This document shows positions 9,269-17,730 of a stretch of 64,000 bases of DNA, piece by piece. This stretch comes from Ralstonia wenshanensis. GTDB taxonomy: Bacteria; Pseudomonadota; Gammaproteobacteria; Burkholderiales; Burkholderiaceae. A program made the translations under genes and the position numbers. The notes under the pieces are model-generated. The model was not told the origin of the DNA. It worked only from the letters and a program-made list of their open reading frames with translations, and searched no databases. Where the stretch lies: assembly GCF_021173085.1 (NCBI RefSeq), contig NZ_CP076413.1:1798001-1862000 (forward strand), in the 5' to 3' direction. Position 1 is the first letter of the stretch. Each line of letters starts with the position of its first letter.

Positions 9269-10237
9269 ATGACATTGACCGACGACATGCAACGAGAGCG
9301 CGACGCGGCACACGCTGTGCTGTCCCGTATCATCGCGGCGCACACGACCGGGCCGGGCGACTACTCCACGCCCATTGGCGACCTCGTTTTCTTTCGACGT
9401 GAAACTCCGGCGCCGCCCTCTTTTTGCGTGGTCGAGCCGAGCATCGTTCTCGTGTCTCAGGGCGCAAAGCAGATGCTGATCGGCGGGGAGGCGTATCCGT
9501 ATGACACGTCGCATTTCCTGATCACGTCGTTGGATCTGCCGGCCGCATCGGAAGTGAAAGTGGCCAGTTGCGAGCAGCCCTGCCTCGGTCTGGTCCTGAA
9601 GCTGGATTTGCGCATGCTGGCCGAACTCATCGCGCAAGGAGGCCTGCCGCCGCCACGCGACCGCTCGGTCGGGATGAGCGCGGGGCTCGGCACGGCAACG
9701 CCCACCATCCTTGCCCCGTTCACGCGCCTGCTGGCGCTGCTGGACGAGCCTGACGCCATCCCGGCACTCGCCCCGTTGATCCAGCGTGAGATCCACTACC
9801 GATTGCTGACCAGCGATCAAGCCGGCCGGCTCCGGCAGATTGCCTCGGTCGACAGCCAGGGCTATCGCATCACCAAGGCCATCGAATGGCTGAAGCAAAA
9901 CTTCACGCTGCCGCTGCGTATTGAAGCGCTCGCCGCGCGCGTGCAGATGAGCGCGCCGACGTTCCACCATCACTTTCGCCAGCTCACCTCAATGAGCCCG
10001 CTGCAGTATCAGAAGTGGCTGCGCTTGAACGAGGCCAAGCGGCTGATGTTGAACGAACACCTGGACGCAGCGAGCGCGGCATTCAAGGTCGGCTACGAAA
10101 GCCCGTCGCAGTTCAGCCGCGAATACAGCCGCCTGTTCGGCGCGCCACCCAAGCGAGACATCGACGGCCTGCGCCACCAGCGCACCCTCAATCCCCCTGC
10201 CCCCCATCCCGCACCGGCAAGGCCGTCGAATACTTGA
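9269..10237 (+). CDS. AraC-family transcriptional regulator (AraC_N type)
   Basis: The 322-residue protein has an N-terminal AraC_N cupin-like effector domain (about 30-190, with PSIVLVSQGAKQMLIGGEAYPYD). The C-terminal pair of HTH motifs is at about 220-315, with PLRIEALAARVQMSAPTFHHHFR and the second helix AAFKVGYESPSQFSREYSRLFG. The ATG at 9269 is preceded by a strong ribosome site AAGGAGG at 9252-9258. It is divergent from the dehydrogenase and is its likely activator. Its last 50 bases overlap the convergent Lrp gene. Confidence 0.92.
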   Translation: MTLTDDMQRERDAAHAVLSRIIAAHTTGPGDYSTPIGDLVFFRRETPAPPSFCVVEPSIVLVSQGAKQMLIGGEAYPYDTSHFLITSLDLPAASEVKVASCEQPCLGLVLKLDLRMLAELIAQGGLPPPRDRSVGMSAGLGTATPTILAPFTRLLALLDEPDAIPALAPLIQREIHYRLLTSDQAGRLRQIASVDSQGYRITKAIEWLKQNFTLPLRIEALAARVQMSAPTFHHHFRQLTSMSPLQYQKWLRLNEAKRLMLNEHLDAASAAFKVGYESPSQFSREYSRLFGAPPKRDIDGLRHQRTLNPPAPHPAPARPSNT

Positions 10238-10658
10238 TCTGCTCCATCGAGAACGATGAACTCACATCCGACAGCGGCACGGACTTGATGAGGTGCTTGT
10301 ACACGCGGTCGTAGTCTTCGATGCCCGCCACCGCAACGCGCAGCAGATAGTCCATCTCGCCGCTCATCCGGTAGACCTCCACCACCTCGGGCATATCGCG
10401 TACGACCTGCGTGAAACGCTGCGCCCATTTCTCGGTGTGTTGATCGGTGCGCACGGCCACGAACACCGTGGTGCCGACGCCCAGCTTGCGCGCGTCGCAC
10501 AGCGCCACTTGCGCGCGGATGACGCCCGTGTCCTTGAGCCGCTGCACCCGCTTCCAGCACGGCGTTTGCGAGAGGTTCACGCGCTGCGCAAGCTCGGCGA
10601 TGGGCAGCGTCGCATCGGCCTGCAGCAGCCTCAGTAGTTCGCGGTCAATGGCGTCCAT
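10188..10658 (-). CDS. Lrp/AsnC-family transcriptional regulator
   Basis: This 156-residue protein has an N-terminal winged HTH (about 3-55, DRELLRLLQADATLPIAELA, then LSQTPCWKRVQRL) and a C-terminal RAM domain (about 65-150) with the GEMDYLLRVAV segment. RAM domains bind amino acids. It is divergent from the cysteine desulfurase-DUF442 fusion and is its most likely regulator. The intervening A+T-rich DNA has three ATTTTCT half-sites. Its 3' end overlaps the AraC gene by 50 bases, an antisense overlap that could couple their transcripts. Confidence 0.92.
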   Translation of the reverse strand: MDAIDRELLRLLQADATLPIAELAQRVNLSQTPCWKRVQRLKDTGVIRAQVALCDARKLGVGTTVFVAVRTDQHTEKWAQRFTQVVRDMPEVVEVYRMSGEMDYLLRVAVAGIEDYDRVYKHLIKSVPLSDVSSSFSMEQIKYSTALPVRDGGQGD

Positions 10659-10670
10659 TTCGGTAGAGAA

Positions 10671-10752
10671 ATTTTCTTCTATAAAGCCTGAATTCTAGGG
10701 AATATTTTCTGCCATATCGAGCATTTACCAGGAAACTTTGAATTAATTTTCT
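10671..10752. promoter_or_regulatory. three phased ATTTTCT half-sites before the desulfurase fusion
   Basis: ATTTTCT occurs at 10671-10677, 10704-10710 and 10746-10752. The spacings are 33 and 42 bases, close to three and four DNA turns. The first lies in the partial palindrome AGAGAAATTTTCTTCT. Lrp-family proteins bind phased, A+T-rich degenerate sites, so this could be the operator of the adjacent Lrp regulator. This rests on pattern only. Confidence 0.4.
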
Positions 10753-10804
10753 GGGCTGTCCGCCGTATCATTTTCCCTGCCTCCACCGCAGCACAGAACC
10801 GAAA

Positions 10805-12283
10805 ATGAGCGACAGCAACACCCTCCACTACCTCGACTACGCAGCCACCACGCCGGCCGACCCTCGCGTGATTGCAGCCATGACCGCCTGCCTGGGCATG
10901 GAAGGCGCCTTCGGCAACCCGGCGTCGAGTTCGCATGCGACCGGCCGCGTTGCGCGGAACAAGGTCGAGCAAGCGCGCGAGCAAGTTGCCGCCCTCATTG
11001 GCGCCGATGCCGACGAGATCATCTGGACGTCGGGCGCCACCGAATCCAACAACCTCGCGCTGAAGGGCTACGCAGACGCCGCCACCAGCAAGCGCCACCT
11101 CATCACGAGTCGCATCGAACACAAGGCCATTCTCGACACGATGGCGAACCTGGCGGCGCGTGGCTGTTCGGTGACGTATCTCTCGCCAACACGCGACGGC
11201 GAAATTACGCCTGAAGCCGTGGCCGCTGGGATGACGCCCGACACCGGGCTCGTCTCGCTCATGCTGGTGAACAACGAGCTGGGCACGCTGACCGACGTTG
11301 GCGCGATCGCGCAGATCGTGCATGCAGCCGGCGCGCTGTTCCACGTCGACGCCGCACAGGCACTCGGCAAGACGCCGATCGATGTGCGCGCGCTCGGCAT
11401 CGACATGCTCTCGATGTCCGCTCACAAGGTGTATGGGCCCAAGGGGATCGGCGCGCTGTATGTCCGCCGCGACATCGCCTCGCGCATTGCGCCGCAAATC
11501 CACGGCGGCGGCCATGAGCGTGGTCTGCGCTCGGGCACGCTGGCGACACATCAGATTGTCGGCATGGGCGTGGCGTGCGAATTGGCGGCCGTTGAACTGG
11601 AGCACGAAACCGCTCGCATTGGTGCGCTGAGCCAGCGGCTGAAGGCAGCGATGCTCGCCCTCGGCGACGTGGTGCAGAACGCCGACGTGGCTCGACGCAT
11701 TCCCCACACCCTCAGCCTGACGGTCAACGCGCCCGGCTTCATGCCGATGATGCTGGGCGACGACCTTGCCGTGTCGTCCACATCGGCGTGCAACTCTGCA
11801 GCGGGCACGCCATCGCACGTGCTGACGGCCATCGGCCTGGATGCCGATGCCGCCGGCCGCACCGTGCGCATCAGCCTGGGCCGCTTCGCGACCGAACAGG
11901 ACGTCGACTTTGCCGTTGCGTGCTTCCAGCGCGCGATCGAGCAATGCCGCGCCACGGCATCGAGCGGGTTGACTGCTTCGCCGCAGATCATACCGGCCGA
12001 TCTGAAGACCATCCGCAATGCCGGTTTCCGCTCGGTGATCTGCAACCGCCCGGATGGCGAAAGCATCGATCAGCCCGCCTTTGAAGACATTGCCGCTGCC
12101 GCCCGCGAACTGGGCCTGGAAGCGCGCTACCTGCCGGTCAAGCCGAACGGCATTGGCGATGCAGAAGTCGCGGCATTCGGCGCACTGGTCGACACGCTGC
12201 CCAAGCCCATCCTCGCGTATTGCAGAAGCGGCAACCGGGCCGGCATGCTGTGGAACCGACTGATGGATCAGCGCAAGGGCTAG
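10805..12283 (+). CDS. cysteine desulfurase (NifS/IscS class) fused to a DUF442 phosphatase/rhodanese-like domain
   Basis: This 492-residue protein joins two domains. Residues 1 to about 380 are a class V aminotransferase. The PLP lysine is K208 in SMSAHKVYGPKG, and a catalytic cysteine, C329, sits in the mobile loop SSTSACNSAAG, which matches group I cysteine desulfurases. After a short linker, residues about 390-492 are a DUF442 (TIGR01244-type) domain with active loop YCRSGNRA (C473 to R478, the CX4R spacing of rhodaneses). The expected chemistry is sulfur removal from cysteine with transfer of the persulfide to, or its processing by, the second domain. That coupling is inference. It is divergent from an Lrp regulator and 10 kb from the bigR-blh sulfide module. 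Confidence 0.88.
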   Translation: MSDSNTLHYLDYAATTPADPRVIAAMTACLGMEGAFGNPASSSHATGRVARNKVEQAREQVAALIGADADEIIWTSGATESNNLALKGYADAATSKRHLITSRIEHKAILDTMANLAARGCSVTYLSPTRDGEITPEAVAAGMTPDTGLVSLMLVNNELGTLTDVGAIAQIVHAAGALFHVDAAQALGKTPIDVRALGIDMLSMSAHKVYGPKGIGALYVRRDIASRIAPQIHGGGHERGLRSGTLATHQIVGMGVACELAAVELEHETARIGALSQRLKAAMLALGDVVQNADVARRIPHTLSLTVNAPGFMPMMLGDDLAVSSTSACNSAAGTPSHVLTAIGLDADAAGRTVRISLGRFATEQDVDFAVACFQRAIEQCRATASSGLTASPQIIPADLKTIRNAGFRSVICNRPDGESIDQPAFEDIAAAARELGLEARYLPVKPNGIGDAEVAAFGALVDTLPKPILAYCRSGNRAGMLWNRLMDQRKG

Positions 12284-12300
12284 CCCTCCGCCGCGCCCGG

Positions 12301-12822
12301 CTACGCCACCGGCAGCTCCGTCGTCGACAGCACCTGCTTGAGCACCATGAACGTCCGGATCTGCCGCACGCCCGGCAGATAGAGCAGCTGTTCGGCGTGG
12401 AGCCGGTTGTAGCCTTCGTTGTCTTTCGTGCGCACGAGCATGAAGTAATCGAATTCGCCCGTGACGACGTGGCATTCCAGGCAACCGGGCACCTTCTGCA
12501 CCGCCTTTTCAAATGCCGTGAATGATTCCGGCGTCGAGCGATCCAGCACGACGCCGATCATCACCAGCGACCCCAGATCCAGCGCACGTGGATCGAGCAG
12601 CGCAACAATCCCCTTGATCAGCCCCAGCTCCTTGAGCCGTTCCACGCGGCGCAGGCAGGCCGGCGGGCTGAGGTTCACCTTGGCCGCCAGGGCCACGTTC
12701 GAGATGGACGCATCGCGCTGGAGCGCCCGGAGAATCGCGCGATCGGTACGATCCAAGGCGTGGCGCGCAGAAGCTGTCGACGTGTCAGAATTCTTCTGCA
12801 ATTTTGTTTCGCTCTTTTTCAT
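12301..12822 (-). CDS. acdR: Lrp/AsnC-family regulator of ACC deaminase, AcdR
   Basis: The 173-residue protein starts with a charged tail (KKSETKLQKNSDTS). It continues with the HTH (about 25-75, DRTDRAILRALQRDASISNV and LSPPACLRRVERL) and the RAM domain with GEFDYFMLVRTKD. The gene lies head to head with acdS, 145 bases apart. In Burkholderia, Ralstonia and Pseudomonas an Lrp-type AcdR in this position controls acdS, which supports the name. The ATG at 12822 is chosen because the upstream extension is not conserved in type. The stop is 18 bases from the preceding convergent gene. Confidence 0.85.
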   Translation of the reverse strand: MKKSETKLQKNSDTSTASARHALDRTDRAILRALQRDASISNVALAAKVNLSPPACLRRVERLKELGLIKGIVALLDPRALDLGSLVMIGVVLDRSTPESFTAFEKAVQKVPGCLECHVVTGEFDYFMLVRTKDNEGYNRLHAEQLLYLPGVRQIRTFMVLKQVLSTTELPVA

Positions 12823-12967
12823 TTCAAAGAAATAAATAGATTTCAATTCCGATCTACAACCCGTTGCGTTCTGGATAGTAGACGATCTTTGCAACCTCAT
12901 TTCGCAGCGTTCTGCGTACCATTGGTTTCCGACATCCCGCCATTTGCGGCACTGAAGGAGCCACCTC

Positions 12968-13984
12968 ATGAACCTGCAGCGATTTCCCCGTTATCCCCTG
13001 ACGTTCGGCCCGACGCCCATCCAGCCGCTGAAACGATTGAGCGCGCACCTGGGTGGCAAGGTGGAGCTGTTTGCCAAGCGCGAAGACTGCAACAGCGGCC
13101 TGGCCTTCGGCGGCAACAAGACGCGCAAGCTCGAATACCTGATCCCGGAAGCGCTGGAAGGCGGGTACGACACGCTGGTGTCCATTGGCGGCATTCAGTC
13201 GAACCAGACGCGCCAGGTGGCCGCCGTCGCTGCACACTTGGGCCTCAAGTGCGTGCTAGTGCAGGAAAACTGGGTGAACTACTCCGACGCCGTGTATGAC
13301 CGCGTCGGCAATATCGAGATGTCGCGCATCATGGGCGCCGACGTGCGCCTCGATGCCGCAGGCTTCGACATCGGCATCCGGCCCAGCTGGGAACAGGCCA
13401 TGGAAGACGTGCGCAAGCGCGGCGGCAAGCCGTTCCCGATTCCGGCCGGCTGCTCCGAGCACCCGCTCGGCGGCCTTGGCTTTGTCGGCTTTGCCGAAGA
13501 AGTACGCCAGCAAGAAGCGGAGCTGGGCTTCAAGTTCGACTACATCGTGGTGTGTTCCGTCACGGGCAGCACGCAAGCCGGCATGGTCGTCGGCTTTGCG
13601 GCGGATGGCCGGGCCGACAAGGTGATCGGCATCGACGCCTCGGCCAAGCCCGAACAGACGCGCGCGCAGATCCTCCGCATCGCGCAGCACACCGCCGAAC
13701 TTGTCGACCTTGGCCGCAACATCACCGAGAAAGACGTGGTGCTCGACACGCGCTACGGCGGCCCGGAATACGGCCTGCCCAATGAGGGCACGCTGGAAGC
13801 CATTCGCCTGTGCGCACGCCAGGAAGCCATGCTGACCGACCCGGTGTACGAAGGGAAATCCATGCACGGCATGATCGACATGGTGCGCAACGGTGAATTT
13901 CCTGAGGGCTCGCGCGTGCTCTACGCCCACCTGGGCGGCGTGCCGGCACTCAACGCTTACAGCTTCATCTTCCGCAACGGTTGA
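12968..13984 (+). CDS. acdS: 1-aminocyclopropane-1-carboxylate (ACC) deaminase
   Basis: This PLP enzyme cleaves ACC, the plant ethylene precursor, to 2-oxobutyrate and ammonia. The 338-residue length is exact for the family. The PLP lysine is K51 (GGNKTRK) and the nucleophile serine is S78 (GIQSNQ). Y294, E295 and L322 are all in place. E295 and L322 separate true ACC deaminases from D-cysteine desulfhydrases, so the substrate call is firm. AcdR lies divergent, and a pyruvate-dehydrogenase-E1-like gene follows after 91 bases and may use the 2-oxobutyrate made here. The function suits a plant- or soil-associated bacterium. Confidence 0.97.
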   Translation: MNLQRFPRYPLTFGPTPIQPLKRLSAHLGGKVELFAKREDCNSGLAFGGNKTRKLEYLIPEALEGGYDTLVSIGGIQSNQTRQVAAVAAHLGLKCVLVQENWVNYSDAVYDRVGNIEMSRIMGADVRLDAAGFDIGIRPSWEQAMEDVRKRGGKPFPIPAGCSEHPLGGLGFVGFAEEVRQQEAELGFKFDYIVVCSVTGSTQAGMVVGFAADGRADKVIGIDASAKPEQTRAQILRIAQHTAELVDLGRNITEKDVVLDTRYGGPEYGLPNEGTLEAIRLCARQEAMLTDPVYEGKSMHGMIDMVRNGEFPEGSRVLYAHLGGVPALNAYSFIFRNG

Positions 13985-14075
13985 TGCGGCGCCGCCGCGG
14001 CGGCGCATCCGGGCGCGGGCGTGCATCGCGTGATCACGGCCCGCCTTCCCATCCTTCCTTCAGGCAGGACCCGTC

Positions 14076-16775
14076 ATGACGGATTTATCGACAGGAGCCG
14101 CGTCGATGCGCTCCCTCGTGCATCGCACCGAAGACAGCGATCCAGTGGAAACCGCGGAATGGCTCGACGCGCTGGAGGCCGTCGTCCAGCATGCCGGCAC
14201 CGCGCGCGCGCAGTTCCTGTTCGACCGCCTGGCGGAGCGCGCCTCCAAGCTGGGCGTCGGCACCGCCCTCGCCCGCATCACGCCGTACGTCAACACGATC
14301 CCCGTTGAGGCGCAGCCGCCGTACCCCGGCGACATCGACACCGAAGAGCGACTGGCCGCCGCGCTGCGTTGGAACGCGCTCGCCATGGTGGTGCGCGCCA
14401 ACCAAGCCTACGGCGAGCTGGGCGGCCACATCGCCAGCTATGCATCGGCCGCCGATCTGTTCGAAGTCGGCTTCAATCATTTCTTCCGGGCAGACAACGC
14501 GGCGCACGGCGGCGATCTCGTCTACTTCCAGCCGCACTCTTCGCCCGGCGTCTACGCGCGTGCGTATCTCGAAGGCTTCCTGGATGAAGCGCATCTCGAA
14601 CACTATCGGCGCGAAATCACGGGCCCGGGGCTGTGCTCCTATCCGCATCCGTGGTTGATGCCGGCGTTTTGGCAGTTCCCGACCGGATCGATGGGCATCG
14701 GGCCGATCAACGCGATCTACCAGGCGCGCTTCATGCGCTACCTGCACAACCGCGGCCTGCTGCAAACCTCCGAGCGCAAGGTGTGGGGTTTTTTTGGCGA
14801 CGGCGAAATGGACGAGCCGGAATCGATCGGCTCGCTGTCGCTGGCGGCGCGCGAGCGGCTCGACAACATCGTCTTCGTCATCAACTGCAACCTGCAGCGG
14901 CTCGACGGCCCCGTGCGCGGCAACGGCCGCATCGTGGACGAACTCGAAGCGCAGTTCACCGGAGCCGGCTGGAACGTCATCAAGGTGCTGTGGGGCTCGG
15001 ACTGGGACGCCCTCTTCGCCCGCGACCGTTCGGGCGCCTTGCTGCGGGCATTTGCGCAGACCGTCGACGGCCAGTTCCAGACGTTTTCTGCCAACGACGG
15101 CGCCTACAACCGCGAGCGCTTCTTCGGCCAGAACCCCGAGCTTGCCGCGCTCGTCTCGCATTTCAGCAACGAAGACATCGACCGCTTGCGCCGCGGCGGC
15201 CACGACGTGCGCAAGCTCCACGCCGCCTATGCAAAGGCGCTGCAGCACACCGGCCAGCCCACGGTGATCCTCGCCAAGACGATGAAGGGCTTCGGCATGG
15301 GCAGCGTTGGGCAAGGTCGGATGACGACGCACCAGCAGAAGAAGCTCGATGTCGATCAGCTCAAGGCGTTTCGCGACCGCTTCCGCCTGCCGCTGTCGGA
15401 CACCGATGTCGAGCAATTGAAGTTTTACAAGCCAGCGCCAGACAGCCCCGAGATGCAATACCTGCATGCGCGCCGGGCTGCCCTCGGAGGCTATCTGCCC
15501 AGACGGCGGAAGGCGGCAACGCAGGCGCTGACCGTGCCCGCGTTGCCATCCTGGGGACAATTCGCGCTGCAAGCCGAAGGCCGCGAGATGTCGACCACGA
15601 TGGCGATCGTGCGGATGTTCGGCAACCTGCTGAAAGACGACACGCTGGGCCCGCGCATGGTGCCGGTGGTGGCGGACGAGGCGCGCACGTTCGGCATGGC
15701 GAGCATGTTCCGCCAGGTGGGCATCTATTCGCCGCTAGGCCAGCAATACGAACCGGAAGATCTGGGTTCGATGCTGTATTACCGCGAAGACACCCGCGGG
15801 CAGATCCTGGAGGAAGGTATCTCGGAGGCCGGCGCCATCTCGTCGTGGATTGCCGCCGCCACGGCCTACAGCACGCACGATCTGCCGATGCTGCCGTTCT
15901 ACATCTACTACTCGATGTTCGGCTTCCAGCGCATCGGCGATCTCATCTGGGCAGCGGCGGACCAGCGTGCGCGCGGCTTCCTGATCGGCGCCACGGCGGG
16001 CAAGACAACGCTCGGCGGTGAAGGCCTGCAGCATCAGGACGGATCAAGTCACCTTGCCGCATCCACCGTGCCCAACTGCCGCGCGTGGGACCCGGCATTT
16101 GCCTACGAGGTGGCGGTCATCCTCGACGAAGGCATGCGCGCGATGCTGGAACGCCAGGAGGACACGTTCTACTACCTGACGGTGACGAACGAGAACTACG
16201 CGCAGCCGTCGATGCCGGACGGCGACCTGCGCGAGGGCATTCTCAAAGGGATGTATCCGCTGGCACCGCAAAGCATGCCGACCGCGCGCGTGCAGTTGCT
16301 GGGCTCCGGCGCCATCCTGGGCGAAGTCATGGCCGCCGCGCAGATGCTCCAGGACGACTGGAACATCGACGCTGCCACCTGGAGCGTGACGAGCTTTTCC
16401 GAGCTGCACCGCGAGGCCATCGCTGCGGAGCGCGTCGCCCGCCTGGGCGGTGAAGCCGCGCCTTCGTATGTGGAAACCGTCTTGCGCGCATCGCGCGGCC
16501 CCGTCGTCGCGGCCACTGACTATGTACGCGCCGTGCCGGAGCTGATCCGTGCGCACGTGCCGCGCCGCTACGTCACGCTCGGCACCGACGGCTTCGGCCG
16601 CAGCGACTCGCGCCGGGCGTTGCGCGAGTTCTTCGAAGTGGACCGCGCGTCCATCGCCATCGCCGCACTGAAGGCGTTGGCTGACGACGGTGAACTGGAG
16701 CGCGCCGTGGTGCGTGAGGCGGTTGCACGCTACGGCAAACACGCGACGGCGGCAGACGCGCCCTGGATGCGCTGA
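14076..16775 (+). CDS. mdeB: AceE-type 2-oxo acid dehydrogenase E1, probably 2-oxobutyrate-specific (MdeB-like)
   Basis: This 899-residue homodimeric E1 uses thiamine diphosphate to decarboxylate a 2-oxo acid and pass the acyl group to a lipoyl E2. The TPP-binding motif runs from GDGEMDEPE (about 247-255) to the VINCN stretch, and the transketolase-like central and C-terminal domains follow. No lipoyl or E2 gene is adjacent, so it must borrow one. It lies just downstream of acdS, whose product is 2-oxobutyrate. P. putida MdeB, a homologue beside methionine gamma-lyase, prefers 2-oxobutyrate, so this role is inferred. The main pyruvate aceE would be expected beside aceF and lpd instead. An alternative start is M11. 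Confidence 0.8.
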   Translation: MTDLSTGAASMRSLVHRTEDSDPVETAEWLDALEAVVQHAGTARAQFLFDRLAERASKLGVGTALARITPYVNTIPVEAQPPYPGDIDTEERLAAALRWNALAMVVRANQAYGELGGHIASYASAADLFEVGFNHFFRADNAAHGGDLVYFQPHSSPGVYARAYLEGFLDEAHLEHYRREITGPGLCSYPHPWLMPAFWQFPTGSMGIGPINAIYQARFMRYLHNRGLLQTSERKVWGFFGDGEMDEPESIGSLSLAARERLDNIVFVINCNLQRLDGPVRGNGRIVDELEAQFTGAGWNVIKVLWGSDWDALFARDRSGALLRAFAQTVDGQFQTFSANDGAYNRERFFGQNPELAALVSHFSNEDIDRLRRGGHDVRKLHAAYAKALQHTGQPTVILAKTMKGFGMGSVGQGRMTTHQQKKLDVDQLKAFRDRFRLPLSDTDVEQLKFYKPAPDSPEMQYLHARRAALGGYLPRRRKAATQALTVPALPSWGQFALQAEGREMSTTMAIVRMFGNLLKDDTLGPRMVPVVADEARTFGMASMFRQVGIYSPLGQQYEPEDLGSMLYYREDTRGQILEEGISEAGAISSWIAAATAYSTHDLPMLPFYIYYSMFGFQRIGDLIWAAADQRARGFLIGATAGKTTLGGEGLQHQDGSSHLAASTVPNCRAWDPAFAYEVAVILDEGMRAMLERQEDTFYYLTVTNENYAQPSMPDGDLREGILKGMYPLAPQSMPTARVQLLGSGAILGEVMAAAQMLQDDWNIDAATWSVTSFSELHREAIAAERVARLGGEAAPSYVETVLRASRGPVVAATDYVRAVPELIRAHVPRRYVTLGTDGFGRSDSRRALREFFEVDRASIAIAALKALADDGELERAVVREAVARYGKHATAADAPWMR

Positions 16776-16800
16776 ACAAGCCGCACTCGCGTGGCTTCTA

Positions 16801-17073
16801 GCTCGGCTCGCCGAGGTCGAAGCTCCGCGTGCCGAGCTATTTGCTCGGCGTGTCGAGCTTTTTGCTCCGCGTGCCGAGCTATTTGCTCCACGTGTCGAGC
16901 TTTTTGCTCGGCGTGTCGAGCTTTTTGCTCCACGTGCCGAGCTATTTGCTCCGCGTGTCGAGCTATTTGCTCCGCGTGTCGAGCTATTTGCTCGGCGGTT
17001 GACGCTCAGAACTCGGCCCACGAGGCATTTTGCTCGACTGCCCGAGCTTTTTGCCTCGCACGCCGAGGTTTGT
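16801..17073. repeat. tandem array of thirteen 21-bp units, each a potential hairpin plus T-run
   Basis: Eight near-identical units fill 16822-16989, with consensus GCTCSRCGTGYCGAGCTWTTT. Degenerate units in the same 21-nt register extend the array on both sides, one before and four after. Units of the type GCTCGGCGTGTCGAGC followed by TTTTT can form a 5-bp stem with a 6-nt loop and a T-run, like a short intrinsic terminator. The sequence CGAGC-TTTTT-GCTCG between units can fold too. Some units contain CACGTG. The unit length equals two DNA turns and seven codons. Confidence 0.92.
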
Positions 17074-17183
17074 CGTTGGGGTGTGGCGCACTAAATCTCG
17101 GCCCTGCGTGCGGTCGATGCATCGGCGTAACGAAATGGGCAAGGGCACGGTCTTCCGAAATCGGTCGTGCGGCGGTTTCAGCC

Positions 17184-17209
17184 AAGGGCGTCGCGTCAGG
17201 GCCCTTTTT
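17184..17209 (+). terminator. possible intrinsic terminator before the lipoprotein gene
   Basis: AAGGGC (17184-17189) pairs with GCCCTT (17201-17206) around an 11-nt loop, and the T-run continues to 17209. The stem is short, so this is a weak candidate for the end of transcripts that read through the repeat array. Confidence 0.4.
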
Positions 17210-17288
17210 CGTTTCCAAATGTTACGACGTGCATTCAGGTCGACTTCGCGTAGCGCAAGCAGCGAGGCCGTGCAGTACAGTCCATGCC

Positions 17289-17708
17289 ATGAAAAAAGCC
17301 CTCACCTGCCCGTCTCTCGTCCTGCTGGCCTTGCTCGGTGCGTGCGCATCGCACCCGCAACAGCAGCCCGTTGATTCGCCCACCGCCGCTGCGGCAACCA
17401 CCGACGCCAGCGCAGACAACGGCTGGCAGGTGCTGCGCGCCAACTACATGGCGTGCGTGCAGCGCCAGGCCGATAGCGGCGTGCCGGGCACCACGCAGAC
17501 GAAGTCCGTGGTCGCCTCCGCACTCGATGCCTGCGAGGGCGATCTGCGCACCATGCACGACGGTTTCCGCGACCACCTGAGCGCGTCGATGTCTTCATCC
17601 GGCGCGCGCAAGGCAGCCGACCGCGTCACCAAAGACACCCGCGAGAAAGCCCGCGTCTACCTGATGGGCTACGTCGACCACGAGCGCTACCTGGCGAAGT
17701 CGCGCTGA
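17289..17708 (+). CDS. small predicted lipoprotein of unknown function
   Basis: The 139-residue product begins with KKALTCPSLVLLALLGAC, a lipoprotein signal with cleavage before C19. It continues with a low-complexity stretch rich in Gln, Pro, Ala and Thr (about 20-45). The remaining soluble helical domain has two further cysteines, in the YMACVQR and ALDACEGD stretches, that could form a disulfide in the periplasm. No family is recognised. The ATG at 17289 is the only start that puts the signal peptide first; the long open frame upstream only crosses the 21-bp repeats. It stands alone between divergently organised neighbours. Confidence 0.8.
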   Translation: MKKALTCPSLVLLALLGACASHPQQQPVDSPTAAAATTDASADNGWQVLRANYMACVQRQADSGVPGTTQTKSVVASALDACEGDLRTMHDGFRDHLSASMSSSGARKAADRVTKDTREKARVYLMGYVDHERYLAKSR

Positions 17709-17730
17709 GCACTTAGCGCGCTTAGGACGC

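Larger units (their letters stand above)
16776..17288. other. gene-poor 513-bp spacer with repeat array
   Basis: Between the E1 gene and the lipoprotein gene lie the 21-bp array (16801-17073), a terminator-like hairpin (17184-17209) and no convincing gene. Several reading frames stay open through the array because 21 is a multiple of 3. One + frame from a GTG at 16690 to 17094 would encode repeats of the type APRAELF, but it has no ribosome site and overlaps the E1 gene. Confidence 0.6.

Noticed and set aside
9101-9973. 290-codon extension upstream of the alcohol dehydrogenase in the same frame
   Set aside because: It runs through the divergent araC-type gene, and the dehydrogenase family start is at 9100.
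10679-12484. 601-codon open frame opposite the cysteine desulfurase fusion
   Set aside because: Antisense shadow; it runs across the fusion gene and part of acdR.
14085-15572. 495-codon open frame opposite the E1 gene
   Set aside because: Antisense shadow; the E1 protein is intact on the + strand.
16801-17073. Repeat array as a CRISPR
   Set aside because: Units are contiguous 21-mers with no unique spacers, and no cas gene is present.
16690-17094. Seven-residue repeat protein encoded through the array
   Set aside because: It has no ribosome site and starts inside the E1 gene, and several other frames are equally open; kept only as an option in the findings.
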